DNA of 64,000 nucleotides from an uncultured Piscirickettsiaceae bacterium (GTDB lineage Bacteria > Pseudomonadota > Gammaproteobacteria > Methylococcales > Cycloclasticaceae), in assembly GCA_913061075.1 (NCBI GenBank), contig CAJXSK010000001.1, positions 302,847-366,846 on the forward strand, given 5' to 3'. Each line of letters begins with the position of its first letter. Positions within the stretch are counted from its first letter, which is position 1. The notes beneath the pieces were generated by a model, which worked only from the letters and a program-made list of their open reading frames with translations, was not told the origin of the DNA and made no database searches. The position numbers and the translations under genes were made by a program. Of this stretch, positions 50,326-59,960 are shown piece after piece.

Positions 50326-50352
50326 TTAATACTTGGTAAGCCTAAGTATTAA
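50326..50352. other. Hairpin in the rpmF-fabH gap
   Basis: Nine-bp stem TTAATACTT / AAGTATTAA with a nine-base loop, at the junction where plsX would normally be. No T run, so it is more likely an mRNA processing or stability element than a strong terminator. Confidence 0.4.
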
Positions 50353-50529
50353 TTAATCTTTATCTGCAATAACTTGTTCGCCACGATAAAATCCGTCTGC
50401 ACTTACGTGGTGACGTAAATGTACTTCGCCTGTTGTAGGTTCAGTAGAAAGCGTTTTTGCTTCTAATGAATCATGTGAACGACGCATGCCGCGTCTTGAA
50501 CGTGATTTTTTACTTTTTTGAACTGCCAT
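50353..50529 (-). CDS. rpmF: 50S ribosomal protein L32
   Basis: 58 residues beginning [20 protein letters not shown], the standard bacterial L32 start, and ending near GEQVIADKD. It has no cysteine pairs, so it is a non-zinc (C-minus) L32. Lies 18 nt after yceD, the conserved pair. Strongly basic N-terminus, rich in Lys and Arg. Confidence 0.95.
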   Translation of the reverse strand: MAVQKSKKSRSRRGMRRSHDSLEAKTLSTEPTTGEVHLRHHVSADGFYRGEQVIADKD

Positions 50530-50547
50530 CTCAATATCTCCAGAGAA

Positions 50548-51060
50548 TTAATCTTTTTTAAAGCCTTCAAGGACTTTAAAAGGGTTTACTTTAACATTTA
50601 CTTCTTCAACAAAATCAGTGCTAGCACTAACTTTTCGTAACTCAATTGGGCACTTATCATGTCTGGCTATATCCGGCAACGCCAAAACAAGCTCGTCTTC
50701 AACAACATCACTCAACATCAGCCTCCCATCCTCAACCACTTTAGGGTCAAGCCCTTCCGGCAATATGGCTGTTAATGAATCGTCTTTAACAATGGCCAAA
50801 TTGAGGTTAATATCTACCGGGAAGTCAATGGCTTCCAAACAAGCCGCGCATTGTAACATGAGATTCCCCGAAATCCGACCCATCACAACAATAATTTTAT
50901 TACGTCGAGAAAACTCTAGGATCACCTTTATATCGCTACTTGATTCGCCTAATTCGTCCGCTACGCGAGGCATTTCTTTAGTATTTATTTGCCCTTCGAA
51001 AATACGACCTTGCTCAGCGCAAAGTAAAGGGTCAATTTCTATCTGTAATGTGTTGTTCAT
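50548..51060 (-). CDS. yceD: YceD family (DUF177) protein
   Basis: 170 residues. The two-cysteine LQCAACLEAIDFPV stretch and an acidic middle are typical of DUF177. It is linked to 23S rRNA or ribosome maturation in other bacteria, through its universal position before rpmF. Divergent from maf. Confidence 0.9.
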   Translation of the reverse strand: MNNTLQIEIDPLLCAEQGRIFEGQINTKEMPRVADELGESSSDIKVILEFSRRNKIIVVMGRISGNLMLQCAACLEAIDFPVDINLNLAIVKDDSLTAILPEGLDPKVVEDGRLMLSDVVEDELVLALPDIARHDKCPIELRKVSASTDFVEEVNVKVNPFKVLEGFKKD

Positions 51061-51099
51061 GAGGTTAAAATAGGTCCAATCTTCTAATTTGTTTATTAT

Positions 51100-51687
51100 A
51101 TGAAAGTTTCACCCAAAATAGTATTAGCATCTAGCTCTCCTTTTAGGCGAGTACTTCTTGAAAAAATTTGCTCCACATTTGAATGTGCATCAGCAGATGT
51201 TGATGAATGCCAGCATGATGATGAATCCCCCATCAACCTATCAGCCAGATTAGCCAATGAAAAGGCCCACGCATTAGCACAGCAGTTCCCTAATCACCTT
51301 ATCATTGGTTCAGACCAAGTGGCGATGCTTGGAGACACACAACTACATAAACCGGGTAATAGTGAAAATTCTATAGCCCAGCTTAAGCAGTCATCTGGAC
51401 AGCAAATAGTGTTTTATACCAGCGTGTGCGTGTTAAATTCTGAGACAAGCGAATATAAAACGGACGTTGATATCTGTCACGTTAATATGAAGTCACTAAC
51501 ATTATCTGAAATAGAACAGTACGTATCCATTGATAAACCGTACGGCTGTGCTGCAGCGTTTAAATCAGAAGGATTAGGCATCGCCTTATTTGAAAAAATT
51601 GAGGGCGATGACCCGAATGCACTGGTTGGCCTGCCACTTATTAAACTAATACAATTGCTAAATCACTTTGATTATAAAGTGCTTTAA
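51100..51687 (+). CDS. Maf family nucleotide pyrophosphatase
   Basis: 195 residues. Nucleotide-binding VLASSSPFRRVLLEKI at the N-terminus, the SDQVA general-base motif and PYGCAAAFKSEGLG are present. Hydrolyses non-canonical or modified nucleoside triphosphates. Paired with yceD as in E. coli, where this subfamily (YceF) acts on m7GTP. Overlaps the end of gloA by 4 nt, converging. Confidence 0.9.
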   Translation: MKVSPKIVLASSSPFRRVLLEKICSTFECASADVDECQHDDESPINLSARLANEKAHALAQQFPNHLIIGSDQVAMLGDTQLHKPGNSENSIAQLKQSSGQQIVFYTSVCVLNSETSEYKTDVDICHVNMKSLTLSEIEQYVSIDKPYGCAAAFKSEGLGIALFEKIEGDDPNALVGLPLIKLIQLLNHFDYKVL

Positions 51688-52067
51688 CGAGGGCTCAATA
51701 ACTCAACCATGTAACCATCTGGGTCTTTTACAAAAGCTAGAATAGAGCGACTGCCCTTCATAGGGCCCGCTTCGCGCACTATATCACCACCTTTTTCACG
51801 AATAGCATCACACGCTAAGTAGACATCATCAACTTCGATTGCAATGTGCCCAAACGCATTACCTAGCTCATATTCCTTTTCATCCCAGTTATACGTTAAC
51901 TCAATAACAGGGCCATCGGATTCTTTTTGAAAACCAACAAAGGCTAGTGTAAAACGGCCCTCTTCATACTCATTTTTTCTGAGTAATTCCATGCCTAATA
52001 TTTGTGTATAAAATTCTATCGACTTCTCTAAATTTGCAACCCTTAACATGGTGTGTAGTAAGCGCAT
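51684..52067 (-). CDS. gloA: Lactoylglutathione lyase (glyoxalase I)
   Basis: 127 residues, two beta-alpha-beta-beta-beta units. Metal ligands lie in LLHTMLRVANLEKSIEFY, VIELTYNW, GHIAIEV and MVELLS. Isomerises the methylglyoxal-glutathione adduct. Followed upstream by the HDOD and transglycosylase genes in the same direction. Confidence 0.93.
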   Translation of the reverse strand: MRLLHTMLRVANLEKSIEFYTQILGMELLRKNEYEEGRFTLAFVGFQKESDGPVIELTYNWDEKEYELGNAFGHIAIEVDDVYLACDAIREKGGDIVREAGPMKGSRSILAFVKDPDGYMVELLSPR

Positions 52068-52075
52068 AGGTAACC

Positions 52076-52924
52076 TTAAATTGCCATCGGTGTAATAATT
52101 GATTTTGATTCTGCAAAAAGTTCTGGAATGCTTTGAATTAACAGTTGCATGTTTTTTTCTGATATTTCAGAAACAGCCATTTTTTCAAAATCCAGCTTTT
52201 CCATCAACGATTCTAACGGGCCTCCGTGTTCAAGAACCGCTGTCATCTGATTAGCTATATAGACAATATTTGATTCTATAGCAGCATCACCCGCGGCTTT
52301 AGTTACGTGATGATTTCCAACGCCTGAGACAATGCTATCCGGTAAACGCCATTTTTTCAGCAATGCAGCACCCACTTGAGCATGTGTATAACCAAACACG
52401 TCTTTTTCAATTTGTGAAAGCAAATCAGGCTCAGCTTCTGCTCTCATCAATACATCAGACGACTCTTTTGGCATTTGATGATACATGATCAAATGCCCCA
52501 CATCGTGCAACAAGCCCATCACAAACAAACGTTCTGGGTGTAGCACTGAATAATGTTTTGCTAAGCACCTTGCAGAAACCGCCGTATACAAACTATGAAT
52601 CCAAAAATCATTCATATCCACCAAATCACTGGCGATGTTTTTAAAGGCGCCTACCGCACTGGCAGCAAAAATTAAATTTCGAAGGTCATTTATACCAACC
52701 ACCGTTATTGCCCGAGAGATTGTTTCAATTGGTGTACTGAAGCTATAAAACGCACTATTAACTATTTTTAATAACACGGTAGAAAGTGCTGTATCAAGTA
52801 ATAAGATTTCGGCAAGATCACTCGCCGCAAAATGAGGGTCATCTATGCCCGCATTTAAGCGTATACACACGTCTGGTAACGATGCTAAATCCGTAGAGCT
52901 ATTAACTAATTTTTCAAGCGTCAC
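52076..52924 (-). CDS. HDOD domain signalling protein
   Basis: 282 residues, one HDOD domain (about 15-210) including GLLHDVGHLIMYHQMP. The HD pair is present, although most HDOD proteins are not enzymes. They scaffold signal transduction, often beside c-di-GMP or stress systems. Its start overlaps the end of the lytic transglycosylase gene by 4 nt, so the two are translated together. Confidence 0.85.
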   Translation of the reverse strand: MTLEKLVNSSTDLASLPDVCIRLNAGIDDPHFAASDLAEILLLDTALSTVLLKIVNSAFYSFSTPIETISRAITVVGINDLRNLIFAASAVGAFKNIASDLVDMNDFWIHSLYTAVSARCLAKHYSVLHPERLFVMGLLHDVGHLIMYHQMPKESSDVLMRAEAEPDLLSQIEKDVFGYTHAQVGAALLKKWRLPDSIVSGVGNHHVTKAAGDAAIESNIVYIANQMTAVLEHGGPLESLMEKLDFEKMAVSEISEKNMQLLIQSIPELFAESKSIITPMAI

Positions 52925-53529
52925 AAGCTTGCCCCAATTTCCATGTACTTTTGATATCTTGAGACAACAACCTTGACGTAATTCTGAGTCTCATCATAGG
53001 GCGGTATTTTGTTGCCATATTTTGCAACAGCCGTTTCACCAGCATTGTAGGCAGCCAAGGCCAATCTTATATCAAATTTATAACGTTCTAATAAATGGCG
53101 TAAATAACGCGTGCCGCCCTTGATGTTTTGTTTAGCATTAGTTCGATCTTTAACACCATAGTGCTGCGCTGTTTTTGGCATTAATTGCATTAAGCCAACA
53201 GCACCTGCTTTTGACACGGCCTTTTGATCATAAGCCGACTCAGTATGTATTAACGCCATAACTAAGGCAGGGTCAACACGATAACGACGTGATTCTTCAC
53301 GAATATTCGGCGCATGACGTTTTCGGTTAGCTGTAAAGTCTTTATAAGCCACTGTACCTTTTTTCGGTGTTCGCATAATCAGCTTATAACCGCCCGTATC
53401 CGGCTTATCTGTATAAAAAGTATGGCCATACCGGTCAACTTTTTTGTACAAATCTGCTGAAACACTTGTACAAACAAACAATGTAAGCACGAAGAGTAAC
53501 AGTAAGTATTTTGTTTTAACTAGGTTCAA
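52921..53529 (-). CDS. Secreted lytic transglycosylase with DUF4124 domain
   Basis: 202 residues. Signal peptide (about 1-25, ending CTSVSA), a DUF4124 segment (DLYKKVDRYGHTFYTDKPDTG) and an SLT domain with the catalytic Glu in ALIHTESAYD and GAVGLMQLMPKTAQ, then LALAAYNAGETAV. Cleaves peptidoglycan glycan strands. Small member without other domains. Confidence 0.92.
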   Translation of the reverse strand: MNLVKTKYLLLLFVLTLFVCTSVSADLYKKVDRYGHTFYTDKPDTGGYKLIMRTPKKGTVAYKDFTANRKRHAPNIREESRRYRVDPALVMALIHTESAYDQKAVSKAGAVGLMQLMPKTAQHYGVKDRTNAKQNIKGGTRYLRHLLERYKFDIRLALAAYNAGETAVAKYGNKIPPYDETQNYVKVVVSRYQKYMEIGASL

Positions 53530-53764
53530 AAAGTTTAGATTTAACGTTTATTTTATTTAATAATTATAGAGTATAAAAAAAATAGCACTCGTTATAGGTA
53601 TTCATTTTCTCAACCACACTAGGTCATGAATAATCAACCCAGTCAAAATATATTTTAATATACGAGTGACAAATTTAAAATCTCAACTAGTCTTAATCTA
53701 ACGACAGAATTAACTCCTATCATTTTTTATAATTATAAAAGCGACATTAAAAGGCATCCCAACC

Positions 53765-54787
53765 ATGCAACAACAAGACTCTATAACCAAATCATCTGAG
53801 TACTTACGACAAACGATACCCTTATTAACGAAGCATGGTTTAAGACCCACACCCGTTAATTATGCCGTTATTTATCATTATATTGCCAGCGAGTCTCAAG
53901 CCTTAAATGAGACCATAGACAACACAATATCCGAAAAGAAAGCTTTTTCAGAGAACTTAATGGCAGAGCTATATGACAAATATATAAATGGTGGGCATGC
54001 ACTAGGCAAACAAGAACAAGTACAACAAGGGTTAGAAAAGGTTATTCACAACACATCCGATGAAATTCAACATGTTAATGAAGATACGCATAATTTTGAT
54101 GAATCGTTAACCAAACACGCGGAAAAACTGACGACAGTGTCGGACCCTGATGCGACAGCAATGATTTTGCAACAAATTTTACAAGACACCCGCGCAATGG
54201 CAAAAAGCACCCAAGAGGCGCAGCAAAGGATGGAGGCTTCAAATAAAGAAATTGAAAAAATAAAAGCAGAACTTCAATCCGTTAAGGCAACGGCTGAAAA
54301 AGACGCATTAACCGGGCTTAAAAACAGAGGAACATTTGACACCTATGTAAATGAAGTGGTTCATGAAAAAAATGGTGACGGTACGCATCACCTTCTTATG
54401 CTTGATATAGATCACTTTAAACGTATAAACGATAGTTTTGGTCACTTAGTTGGCGACCGCGTTATTCGTTATGTTTCTGCATTAATGAAACAAATTTTTG
54501 GAGAAGAGCAGCATATTGCCCGTTATGGAGGTGAGGAGTTTGCTGTTATTTTGCATAATAAAACCATGGACCAAACATTCGAATTAGCAGAAAAAGTTCG
54601 TATCGCGATGGGAAACAGCAAATTACAACGTAAAGACAGTGGTGAAACCATTGGCAAAGTCACACTATCTGTAGGTGTTAGTCTTTTGAAAACAGATGAT
54701 ACTGTCGATGAGTTTATTGATAGAGCTGATAAAGCGCTTTATTCAGCAAAAGAGACTGGCCGTAATAAAGTTGTACTTCCTCAGTAA
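53765..54787 (+). CDS. Diguanylate cyclase (GGDEF domain)
   Basis: 340 residues. An N-terminal helical part (about 1-170) ends in a coiled coil, then a GGDEF domain with ALTGLKNRGTFD and the signature GGEEF in ARYGGEEFAVIL. The catalytic motif is intact, so c-di-GMP synthesis is likely. No RxxD inhibitory site precedes the signature (HIARY there). No membrane segment. Preceded by a 235-nt AT-rich divergent gap and closed by a terminator. Confidence 0.9.
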   Translation: MQQQDSITKSSEYLRQTIPLLTKHGLRPTPVNYAVIYHYIASESQALNETIDNTISEKKAFSENLMAELYDKYINGGHALGKQEQVQQGLEKVIHNTSDEIQHVNEDTHNFDESLTKHAEKLTTVSDPDATAMILQQILQDTRAMAKSTQEAQQRMEASNKEIEKIKAELQSVKATAEKDALTGLKNRGTFDTYVNEVVHEKNGDGTHHLLMLDIDHFKRINDSFGHLVGDRVIRYVSALMKQIFGEEQHIARYGGEEFAVILHNKTMDQTFELAEKVRIAMGNSKLQRKDSGETIGKVTLSVGVSLLKTDDTVDEFIDRADKALYSAKETGRNKVVLPQ

Positions 54788-54809
54788 TATAACAAACGTT
54801 TAATAATAA

Positions 54810-54840
54810 AAGAAAAGGCTCATTTAATGAGCCTTTTCTT
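54810..54840. terminator. Bidirectional terminator between GGDEF and ABC permease genes
   Basis: Perfect 14-bp stem AAGAAAAGGCTCAT / ATGAGCCTTTTCTT with a TTA loop, A-rich on one side and T-rich on the other. It serves the converging diguanylate cyclase and permease genes; the permease stop codon lies in the hairpin loop region. Confidence 0.85.
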
Positions 54841-55593
54841 TATTCTAGAGGTCGCCCAAAGCCCTGCGGTTACACCGTATAACATCAAAACCGACAAATG
54901 AGGAATAACATAACTTAACTCCCCGCCCGTCATTAATGGCCGTACAAGTGATATCGCATGGTACAAAGGTAAACTTTTCGCCAACCATTGCACACCCATA
55001 GGTAACGTATCAATAGGAAAGAAAACGCCACTCAACAGCACCATCGGTGTAATAAACAACGTTGTGTAATATAAGAAGAAATCGTAACTTTTAGCACTAG
55101 ATGTTACTAAAAGCGCTAAAGATGCAAAACACAAGCCTGTTAAAAAGGCGACGGGAAGGATCAAAAGCGCCCATAAGTCAGCGACCAAACCAAGCCCAGT
55201 CGCAACAATTAAAATAGCCGTAACGCTAATTAAGCTTTTTGTTGCCGCCCATAAAATTTCACCAAAAACCACCTCACCAATACTCACGGGAGTCGATAAC
55301 ATACCAAGCCATGTTTGTTGAACATCCATACGCGTATAAGCAGAATACATACCCTCGAAACTGGCTGAGTTAACCGCGCTTGTACAAAGAACCCCTGATG
55401 CTAAAAATGCCATATATGTTAGGCCTTCTACCTGCCCAACAAACTGCCCAAGGCCATAACCTAGTACAAGCAAATACAAAAATGGCTCGCCAAAGTTGCC
55501 CATTAATGATGGCCCTGCTAACTTAGCCCAAACACGTATATTGCGAGACCAAATAGATGTGCTTCTGGATAAAAAAAGACGTAACTTATTCAC
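54820..55593 (-). CDS. ABC-2 type exporter permease (NodJ-like)
   Basis: 257 residues, six membrane helices, ABC-2 family. FLASGVLCTSAVNSASFEGMYSAY and LLSGVFFPIDTLP are like NodJ. With the ATPase gene, which overlaps it by 8 nt, it forms a complete exporter; the cargo is unknown. Confidence 0.88.
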   Translation of the reverse strand: MNKLRLFLSRSTSIWSRNIRVWAKLAGPSLMGNFGEPFLYLLVLGYGLGQFVGQVEGLTYMAFLASGVLCTSAVNSASFEGMYSAYTRMDVQQTWLGMLSTPVSIGEVVFGEILWAATKSLISVTAILIVATGLGLVADLWALLILPVAFLTGLCFASLALLVTSSAKSYDFFLYYTTLFITPMVLLSGVFFPIDTLPMGVQWLAKSLPLYHAISLVRPLMTGGELSYVIPHLSVLMLYGVTAGLWATSRIKKRLIK

Positions 55594-56518
55594 GAAGGTC
55601 CCTACCCGTTAGCTTAATGAAAACATCTTCAAGATTTGCAGGACGAAACAAATAATCATCATGCGATGATTGTTCCAACATATCTAACGCTTGCGTCAGC
55701 TTTTCACCATAAAAAAAGTGTATATCGCCGGACTTTTCAAACCGTGCAACTGATGTGTCTTGTTTAATACGGGACAGTAAATCATCTTCTGCGGCATGAA
55801 CTTCAAGAACATGGGCCTCAATTTCTTTACGTATCAATTTTTTAGGTGGCGCATCTGCCTTTATCTCACCATGGTTCATAACAATCACGCGATCACATAG
55901 CCTTTCTGCTTCTTCCATGTAATGTGTTGTAAGGATTAACGTTAACCCCTGCTTTTTTAATTCGCGCAGCTTCTGCCAAATGGCCTGACGTGCTTGAGGG
56001 TCCAAACCGGTAGTAGGCTCATCCAAGATAAGAAGTTTTGGCTTATTAATTAGCGCTCTAGCCAACGTTAAGCGGCGCTTCATCCCGCCTGATAACTCTG
56101 ATATTTTACTGTTAGCTTTATCTTGCAAAGATGAGAATGCTAATAGCTCAGGTATCCTGCTTTGTAAAACAGATGATGAAAGGCCAAAAAACCTTCCATA
56201 GACACTTAAATTTTCTTCAACCGTAAAGTCAGGATCAAGATTATCCATTTGCGGGACAATCCCTACTGATTCGCGAACAACAGAGGCATTCTCTGGCATC
56301 GATTTATCAAATAATGTCAAAGAGCCGCCATCAATTGGGCACAAACCAACGAACATTCTTAATGTTGTTGTTTTACCTGCACCGTTGGGCCCGAGAATTC
56401 CACAAAAACAACCTTCCTCTATTGATAAATTAAGCTTATCAACAACTGAAATATCACCGTATTTTTTAGTTAGATTCTCTGAGCTAACAATCAAGTTAGG
56501 CGCGTTAGTCGCTTTCAT
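55586..56518 (-). CDS. ABC exporter ATPase (NodI-like)
   Basis: 310 residues. Walker A GPNGAGKTT, signature LSGGMKRRLTLARAL, Walker B LLILDEPTTGLD and the H-loop TTHYMEEAERL are complete. C-terminal about 80 residues are as in NodI/DrrA-type ATPases. Powers the ABC-2 permease encoded next to it; nodulation is not implied. Confidence 0.92.
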   Translation of the reverse strand: MKATNAPNLIVSSENLTKKYGDISVVDKLNLSIEEGCFCGILGPNGAGKTTTLRMFVGLCPIDGGSLTLFDKSMPENASVVRESVGIVPQMDNLDPDFTVEENLSVYGRFFGLSSSVLQSRIPELLAFSSLQDKANSKISELSGGMKRRLTLARALINKPKLLILDEPTTGLDPQARQAIWQKLRELKKQGLTLILTTHYMEEAERLCDRVIVMNHGEIKADAPPKKLIRKEIEAHVLEVHAAEDDLLSRIKQDTSVARFEKSGDIHFFYGEKLTQALDMLEQSSHDDYLFRPANLEDVFIKLTGRDLRE

Positions 56519-56736
56519 TTAAATTGAATTTTTACAAGTTTTTGGATTATAGGTATTATACCCTCCAGCAATCAAAAATTTTATTAATAAATTAATATCA
56601 ATAAAAATCAATAACTTAAGGTGGGAATTTAACCTTACTTATAATTATTAATTAAGATTTTTTCAAACACCTTAATCAATCACACCGATTAAAATTAAGC
56701 TATATACTATAGCTTCACTAACTCGGTTTTAATTAT

Positions 56737-57123
56737 ATGAACTATTCCGCTGTATTTCTCGCCGCTATCCTCGTGCTTTTAGTTGGCTATTTCGGCAACA
56801 TCTATTTAGCCCGCTTTAGGTTAATTGGTTCAAAAAACCCAGATGCTGGCGATAATCAAAACGATTGGCAGGTGTATTACTTTCATTCACCAAGCTGTGG
56901 CGCTTGTAAAAGTATAACGCCATGGGTTATAGAACAAAGCGATCAAAACCCCAGTATTATCAGTGTTGATATCTCTAAAGACCTTGAGGCCGCAAGAAAA
57001 TTTAATATTCGTGCAACACCCACCACCGTCCTTATTGAAAAGGACATTGTGCAAGATGTGCAATTAGGCGCCGGCATTCTACCAGTGATGCAATCGTTCA
57101 TTGAAAACCACTCCTCAAAATAA
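56737..57123 (+). CDS. Membrane-anchored thioredoxin-like protein
   Basis: 128 residues: one N-terminal helix (about 4-24) and a thioredoxin fold with CGAC in HSPSCGACKSITPW and the cis-Pro ATPTTV. Probably anchored to the inner membrane with the domain facing the periplasm, though orientation is not certain. Acts in disulfide exchange; partner unknown. Preceded by 218 nt of AT-rich sequence with no gene. Confidence 0.82.
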   Translation: MNYSAVFLAAILVLLVGYFGNIYLARFRLIGSKNPDAGDNQNDWQVYYFHSPSCGACKSITPWVIEQSDQNPSIISVDISKDLEAARKFNIRATPTTVLIEKDIVQDVQLGAGILPVMQSFIENHSSK

Positions 57124-57207
57124 CGAATACCTACCACTAACAACACGGGCCGTTTGCTCGCTATATCTAGGCATATTTACGAGTCTATTTTCCTTGTTGG
57201 AATTTTA

Positions 57208-57810
57208 TTAACTAACACCCTGCCAGCGCTTTAAATCTATTAACGTATCCACATCCCATAACACTGGTAACAACTGGTAAGACAAACCACAGCGTTTTAA
57301 TGCAGACATGCTTTGTTCTAGCGTTTCTGCAACACTCCATTCAACCTCTTCAAACATTTCTTCACTCGTTCTACTGCAACCAACCAGAACATATCCTCCG
57401 TCTTCTGCTGGTGAGAACACAACATCGTAGGTATCTAGCGCATTAAACGCCGCTTGAATCGTATCTAATGACATCACCGGGCAGTCGGAACCAATCAAAA
57501 CCACCTTTTGCGCCTTTATCTGGCCATGTTGAAGTGCGCTTAACATACGCTGGCCCAAGCTGCCATCGTACTGAATACGCCGTGATACCTTATATTGTTC
57601 ACTAAGTTTTTTTAAAAATGGGTGCTGATCATCTGGTGTACACCACATTTCGCTTTGCCAGTCTTTAGACACCCCGTTTTTCAATGTGTTCGATAGCAGT
57701 TCCTTATATACTTCACAAGCGTCGACATCACCAATATCTGCTGCTAAACGTGTTTTGACCTCGCCACTAACGGGTGCTTTAGCAAATATTTGTAATAAAT
57801 TGGGTCTCAT
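57208..57810 (-). CDS. DUF2064 / TIGR04282 family glycosyltransferase-like protein
   Basis: 200 residues. FAKAPVSGEVKTRLA at the N-terminus, VVLIGSDCPVM and FSPAEDGGYVLVG are typical of this GT-A fold family. Often annotated with arsenosugar synthesis, but no arsenic genes are near, so the substrate is unknown. Confidence 0.85.
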   Translation of the reverse strand: MRPNLLQIFAKAPVSGEVKTRLAADIGDVDACEVYKELLSNTLKNGVSKDWQSEMWCTPDDQHPFLKKLSEQYKVSRRIQYDGSLGQRMLSALQHGQIKAQKVVLIGSDCPVMSLDTIQAAFNALDTYDVVFSPAEDGGYVLVGCSRTSEEMFEEVEWSVAETLEQSMSALKRCGLSYQLLPVLWDVDTLIDLKRWQGVS

Positions 57811-57903
57811 TAACGTCTTTTTTTGGCAATCTATAATGGCTTTTAATTCTAACCTGTAGACGAATAATTTATACTACTCCACTTTGAAATAGTATTTGGC
57901 GCA

Positions 57904-59100
57904 ATGAACCCTGACTTAAACTCTCTACAACCCTACCCATTTGAGAAATTAGCTCAATTGAAAAGTTGTGTCAAACCACCAGCACACCTGAATCATATTG
58001 CCTTATCTGTTGGTGAGCCTAAACACCCTACTCCACAAATTATTACCGACGCACTAGTTAATAACCTACAAGGCTTAGGCCAGTACCCTAACACCCGTGG
58101 AATTGACTCATTACGCGAAACGATTGCAGCTTGGTTATGTAAACGATTCGGCATAGAAACTACTGACATTAGCCCACATGATCATGTTTTGCCTGTTAGT
58201 GGCACACGTGAGGCGTTGTTTTCGTTTGCTCAATGTATTATCGATAGTACGCAACAAGGTATTGTTGCGATGCCCAACCCTTTTTACCAAATTTACGAAG
58301 GGGCTGCCTTGCTAGCCGGCGCTCAACCGCATTTTATTAATTGCGATGAAAGCAATCACTACTTACCAAATTACGACGATGTCGATGAATCTATCTGGAA
58401 AAAGTGCCAGCTACTCTATATTTGCAACCCTGGCAATCCGAGCGGTGCAGTACACAGCAACACACAGTTACGAAATTTAATTAAACTCGCACATCGATAC
58501 AATTTCATTATTGCCGCTGATGAATGTTATTCAGAAATTTACCCTGAAAATGGAATTAAACCAACGGGTCTGCTTGAAGCCAGCACTAACATGGGTAACA
58601 AAAACTTTGCGCGCTGCGTGGTCTTCCACAGCTTATCAAAACGCTCTAATGCCCCTGGTTTGCGCTCGGGCTTTGTGGCAGGTGACCCGAGCGTTATCAA
58701 CGAGTATTTTCGCTACCGTACGTATCACGGCTGCACATTACCCGTACCAACACAACACGCGAGCATTGCAGCCTGGTCAGATGAAACGCACGTTGAACAT
58801 AACCGAGCGCTTTATCAACAAAAGTTTGATACAGTTATCAACATTATTGGCGACAACATGTCACTCAACAGACCCGATGCTGGCTTTTACCTGTGGGCAA
58901 AAACCCCGATTGCGGATGACCTATTTGCCCAACAATTATTCGAACAACAAAACATGACAGTGTTACCCGGGCAATATTTATCTCGTGATACAGCCCAAGG
59001 TAACCCCGGTAAAAACCATATTCGTATGGCACTTGTTGCCCCTGTGGAAGAATGTATAGAAGCAGCTAACCGAATTAACAACTTCATCCAATCACTTTAA
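57904..59100 (+). CDS. dapC: Succinyldiaminopimelate aminotransferase
   Basis: 398 residues, PLP fold type I. The lysine is in HSLSKRSNAPGLRSGF; CNPGNPSGAV and ADECYSEIY are conserved. Transaminates N-succinyl-2-amino-6-ketopimelate in lysine/diaminopimelate synthesis. DapC is preferred over other class I aminotransferases because dapD and dapE follow. Confidence 0.93.
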   Translation: MNPDLNSLQPYPFEKLAQLKSCVKPPAHLNHIALSVGEPKHPTPQIITDALVNNLQGLGQYPNTRGIDSLRETIAAWLCKRFGIETTDISPHDHVLPVSGTREALFSFAQCIIDSTQQGIVAMPNPFYQIYEGAALLAGAQPHFINCDESNHYLPNYDDVDESIWKKCQLLYICNPGNPSGAVHSNTQLRNLIKLAHRYNFIIAADECYSEIYPENGIKPTGLLEASTNMGNKNFARCVVFHSLSKRSNAPGLRSGFVAGDPSVINEYFRYRTYHGCTLPVPTQHASIAAWSDETHVEHNRALYQQKFDTVINIIGDNMSLNRPDAGFYLWAKTPIADDLFAQQLFEQQNMTVLPGQYLSRDTAQGNPGKNHIRMALVAPVEECIEAANRINNFIQSL

Positions 59101-59140
59101 AAACTAAACTTAATAAAACTTAATAAAACTAAGGAAAAAC

Positions 59141-59959
59141 ATGTCAAACCTAGAAAATATCATTAACGAAGCCTTCGATAACCGAGCAGACTTCGATTCA
59201 ACTACCGTATCAACAGAAATTCGCAGCTCGGTTGAACAGGCACTTGCCATGTTAGATAGCGGTGAAGGCCGTGTTGCTGAAAAGAAAGATGGTGATTGGG
59301 TTGTAAACCAATGGCTTAAAAAAGCTGTGCTACTGTCCTTCAAAATTAACGATAACCGCGTGATGGATGGTGATAACAACGGTTACTACGACAAAGTAGA
59401 AACTAAATTTGCTAACTACTCAGAAGCTGACTTCAAAAAAGGCGGCATGCGTGCTGTACCGGGATCAGTTGTTCGTGCGGGCTCATTCATTGGCCCTAAC
59501 GTCGTATTAATGCCATCGTTCGTTAACATTGGCGCGTATGTTGATAGCGGCTCAATGGTCGATGGCTGGGCAACCGTTGGCTCATGTGCACAAATTGGTA
59601 AAAACGTGCATCTATCAGGCGGCGTAGGCATCGGTGGTGTGTTGGAGCCATTACAAGCCGGCCCAACTATTATTGAAGACAACTGCTTTATCGGCGCTCG
59701 TTCAGAAGTCGTTGAAGGCGTTATCGTTGGCGAAGGCTCTGTTATTTCAATGGGCGTTTACATTGGCCAAAGCACAAAAATTTATAACCGCGAAACGGGT
59801 GAAACTATGTACGGCCGCGTTCCTCCTTACTCTGTGGTTGTGCCGGGTAACTTACCGTCTAAAGATGGCACTCACAGTCTATATGCAGCCATCATCATCA
59901 AAACAGTTGATGAAAAAACACGTAGCAAAACAGGCTTAAACGACTTGTTAAGGGACTAA
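59141..59959 (+). CDS. dapD: Tetrahydrodipicolinate N-succinyltransferase
   Basis: 272 residues, left-handed beta helix with hexapeptide repeats (from about residue 100: [20 protein letters not shown]). Succinylates tetrahydrodipicolinate with succinyl-CoA. Good AAGGAA start signal. Ends 1 nt before the arsC-like gene. Confidence 0.96.
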   Translation: MSNLENIINEAFDNRADFDSTTVSTEIRSSVEQALAMLDSGEGRVAEKKDGDWVVNQWLKKAVLLSFKINDNRVMDGDNNGYYDKVETKFANYSEADFKKGGMRAVPGSVVRAGSFIGPNVVLMPSFVNIGAYVDSGSMVDGWATVGSCAQIGKNVHLSGGVGIGGVLEPLQAGPTIIEDNCFIGARSEVVEGVIVGEGSVISMGVYIGQSTKIYNRETGETMYGRVPPYSVVVPGNLPSKDGTHSLYAAIIIKTVDEKTRSKTGLNDLLRD

Positions 59960-59960
59960 T

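Noticed and set aside
55586..56518. Nodulation exporter NodIJ
   Set aside because: The ATPase and permease resemble NodI and NodJ, but these are broadly spread ABC-2 exporters and no nod genes are present.
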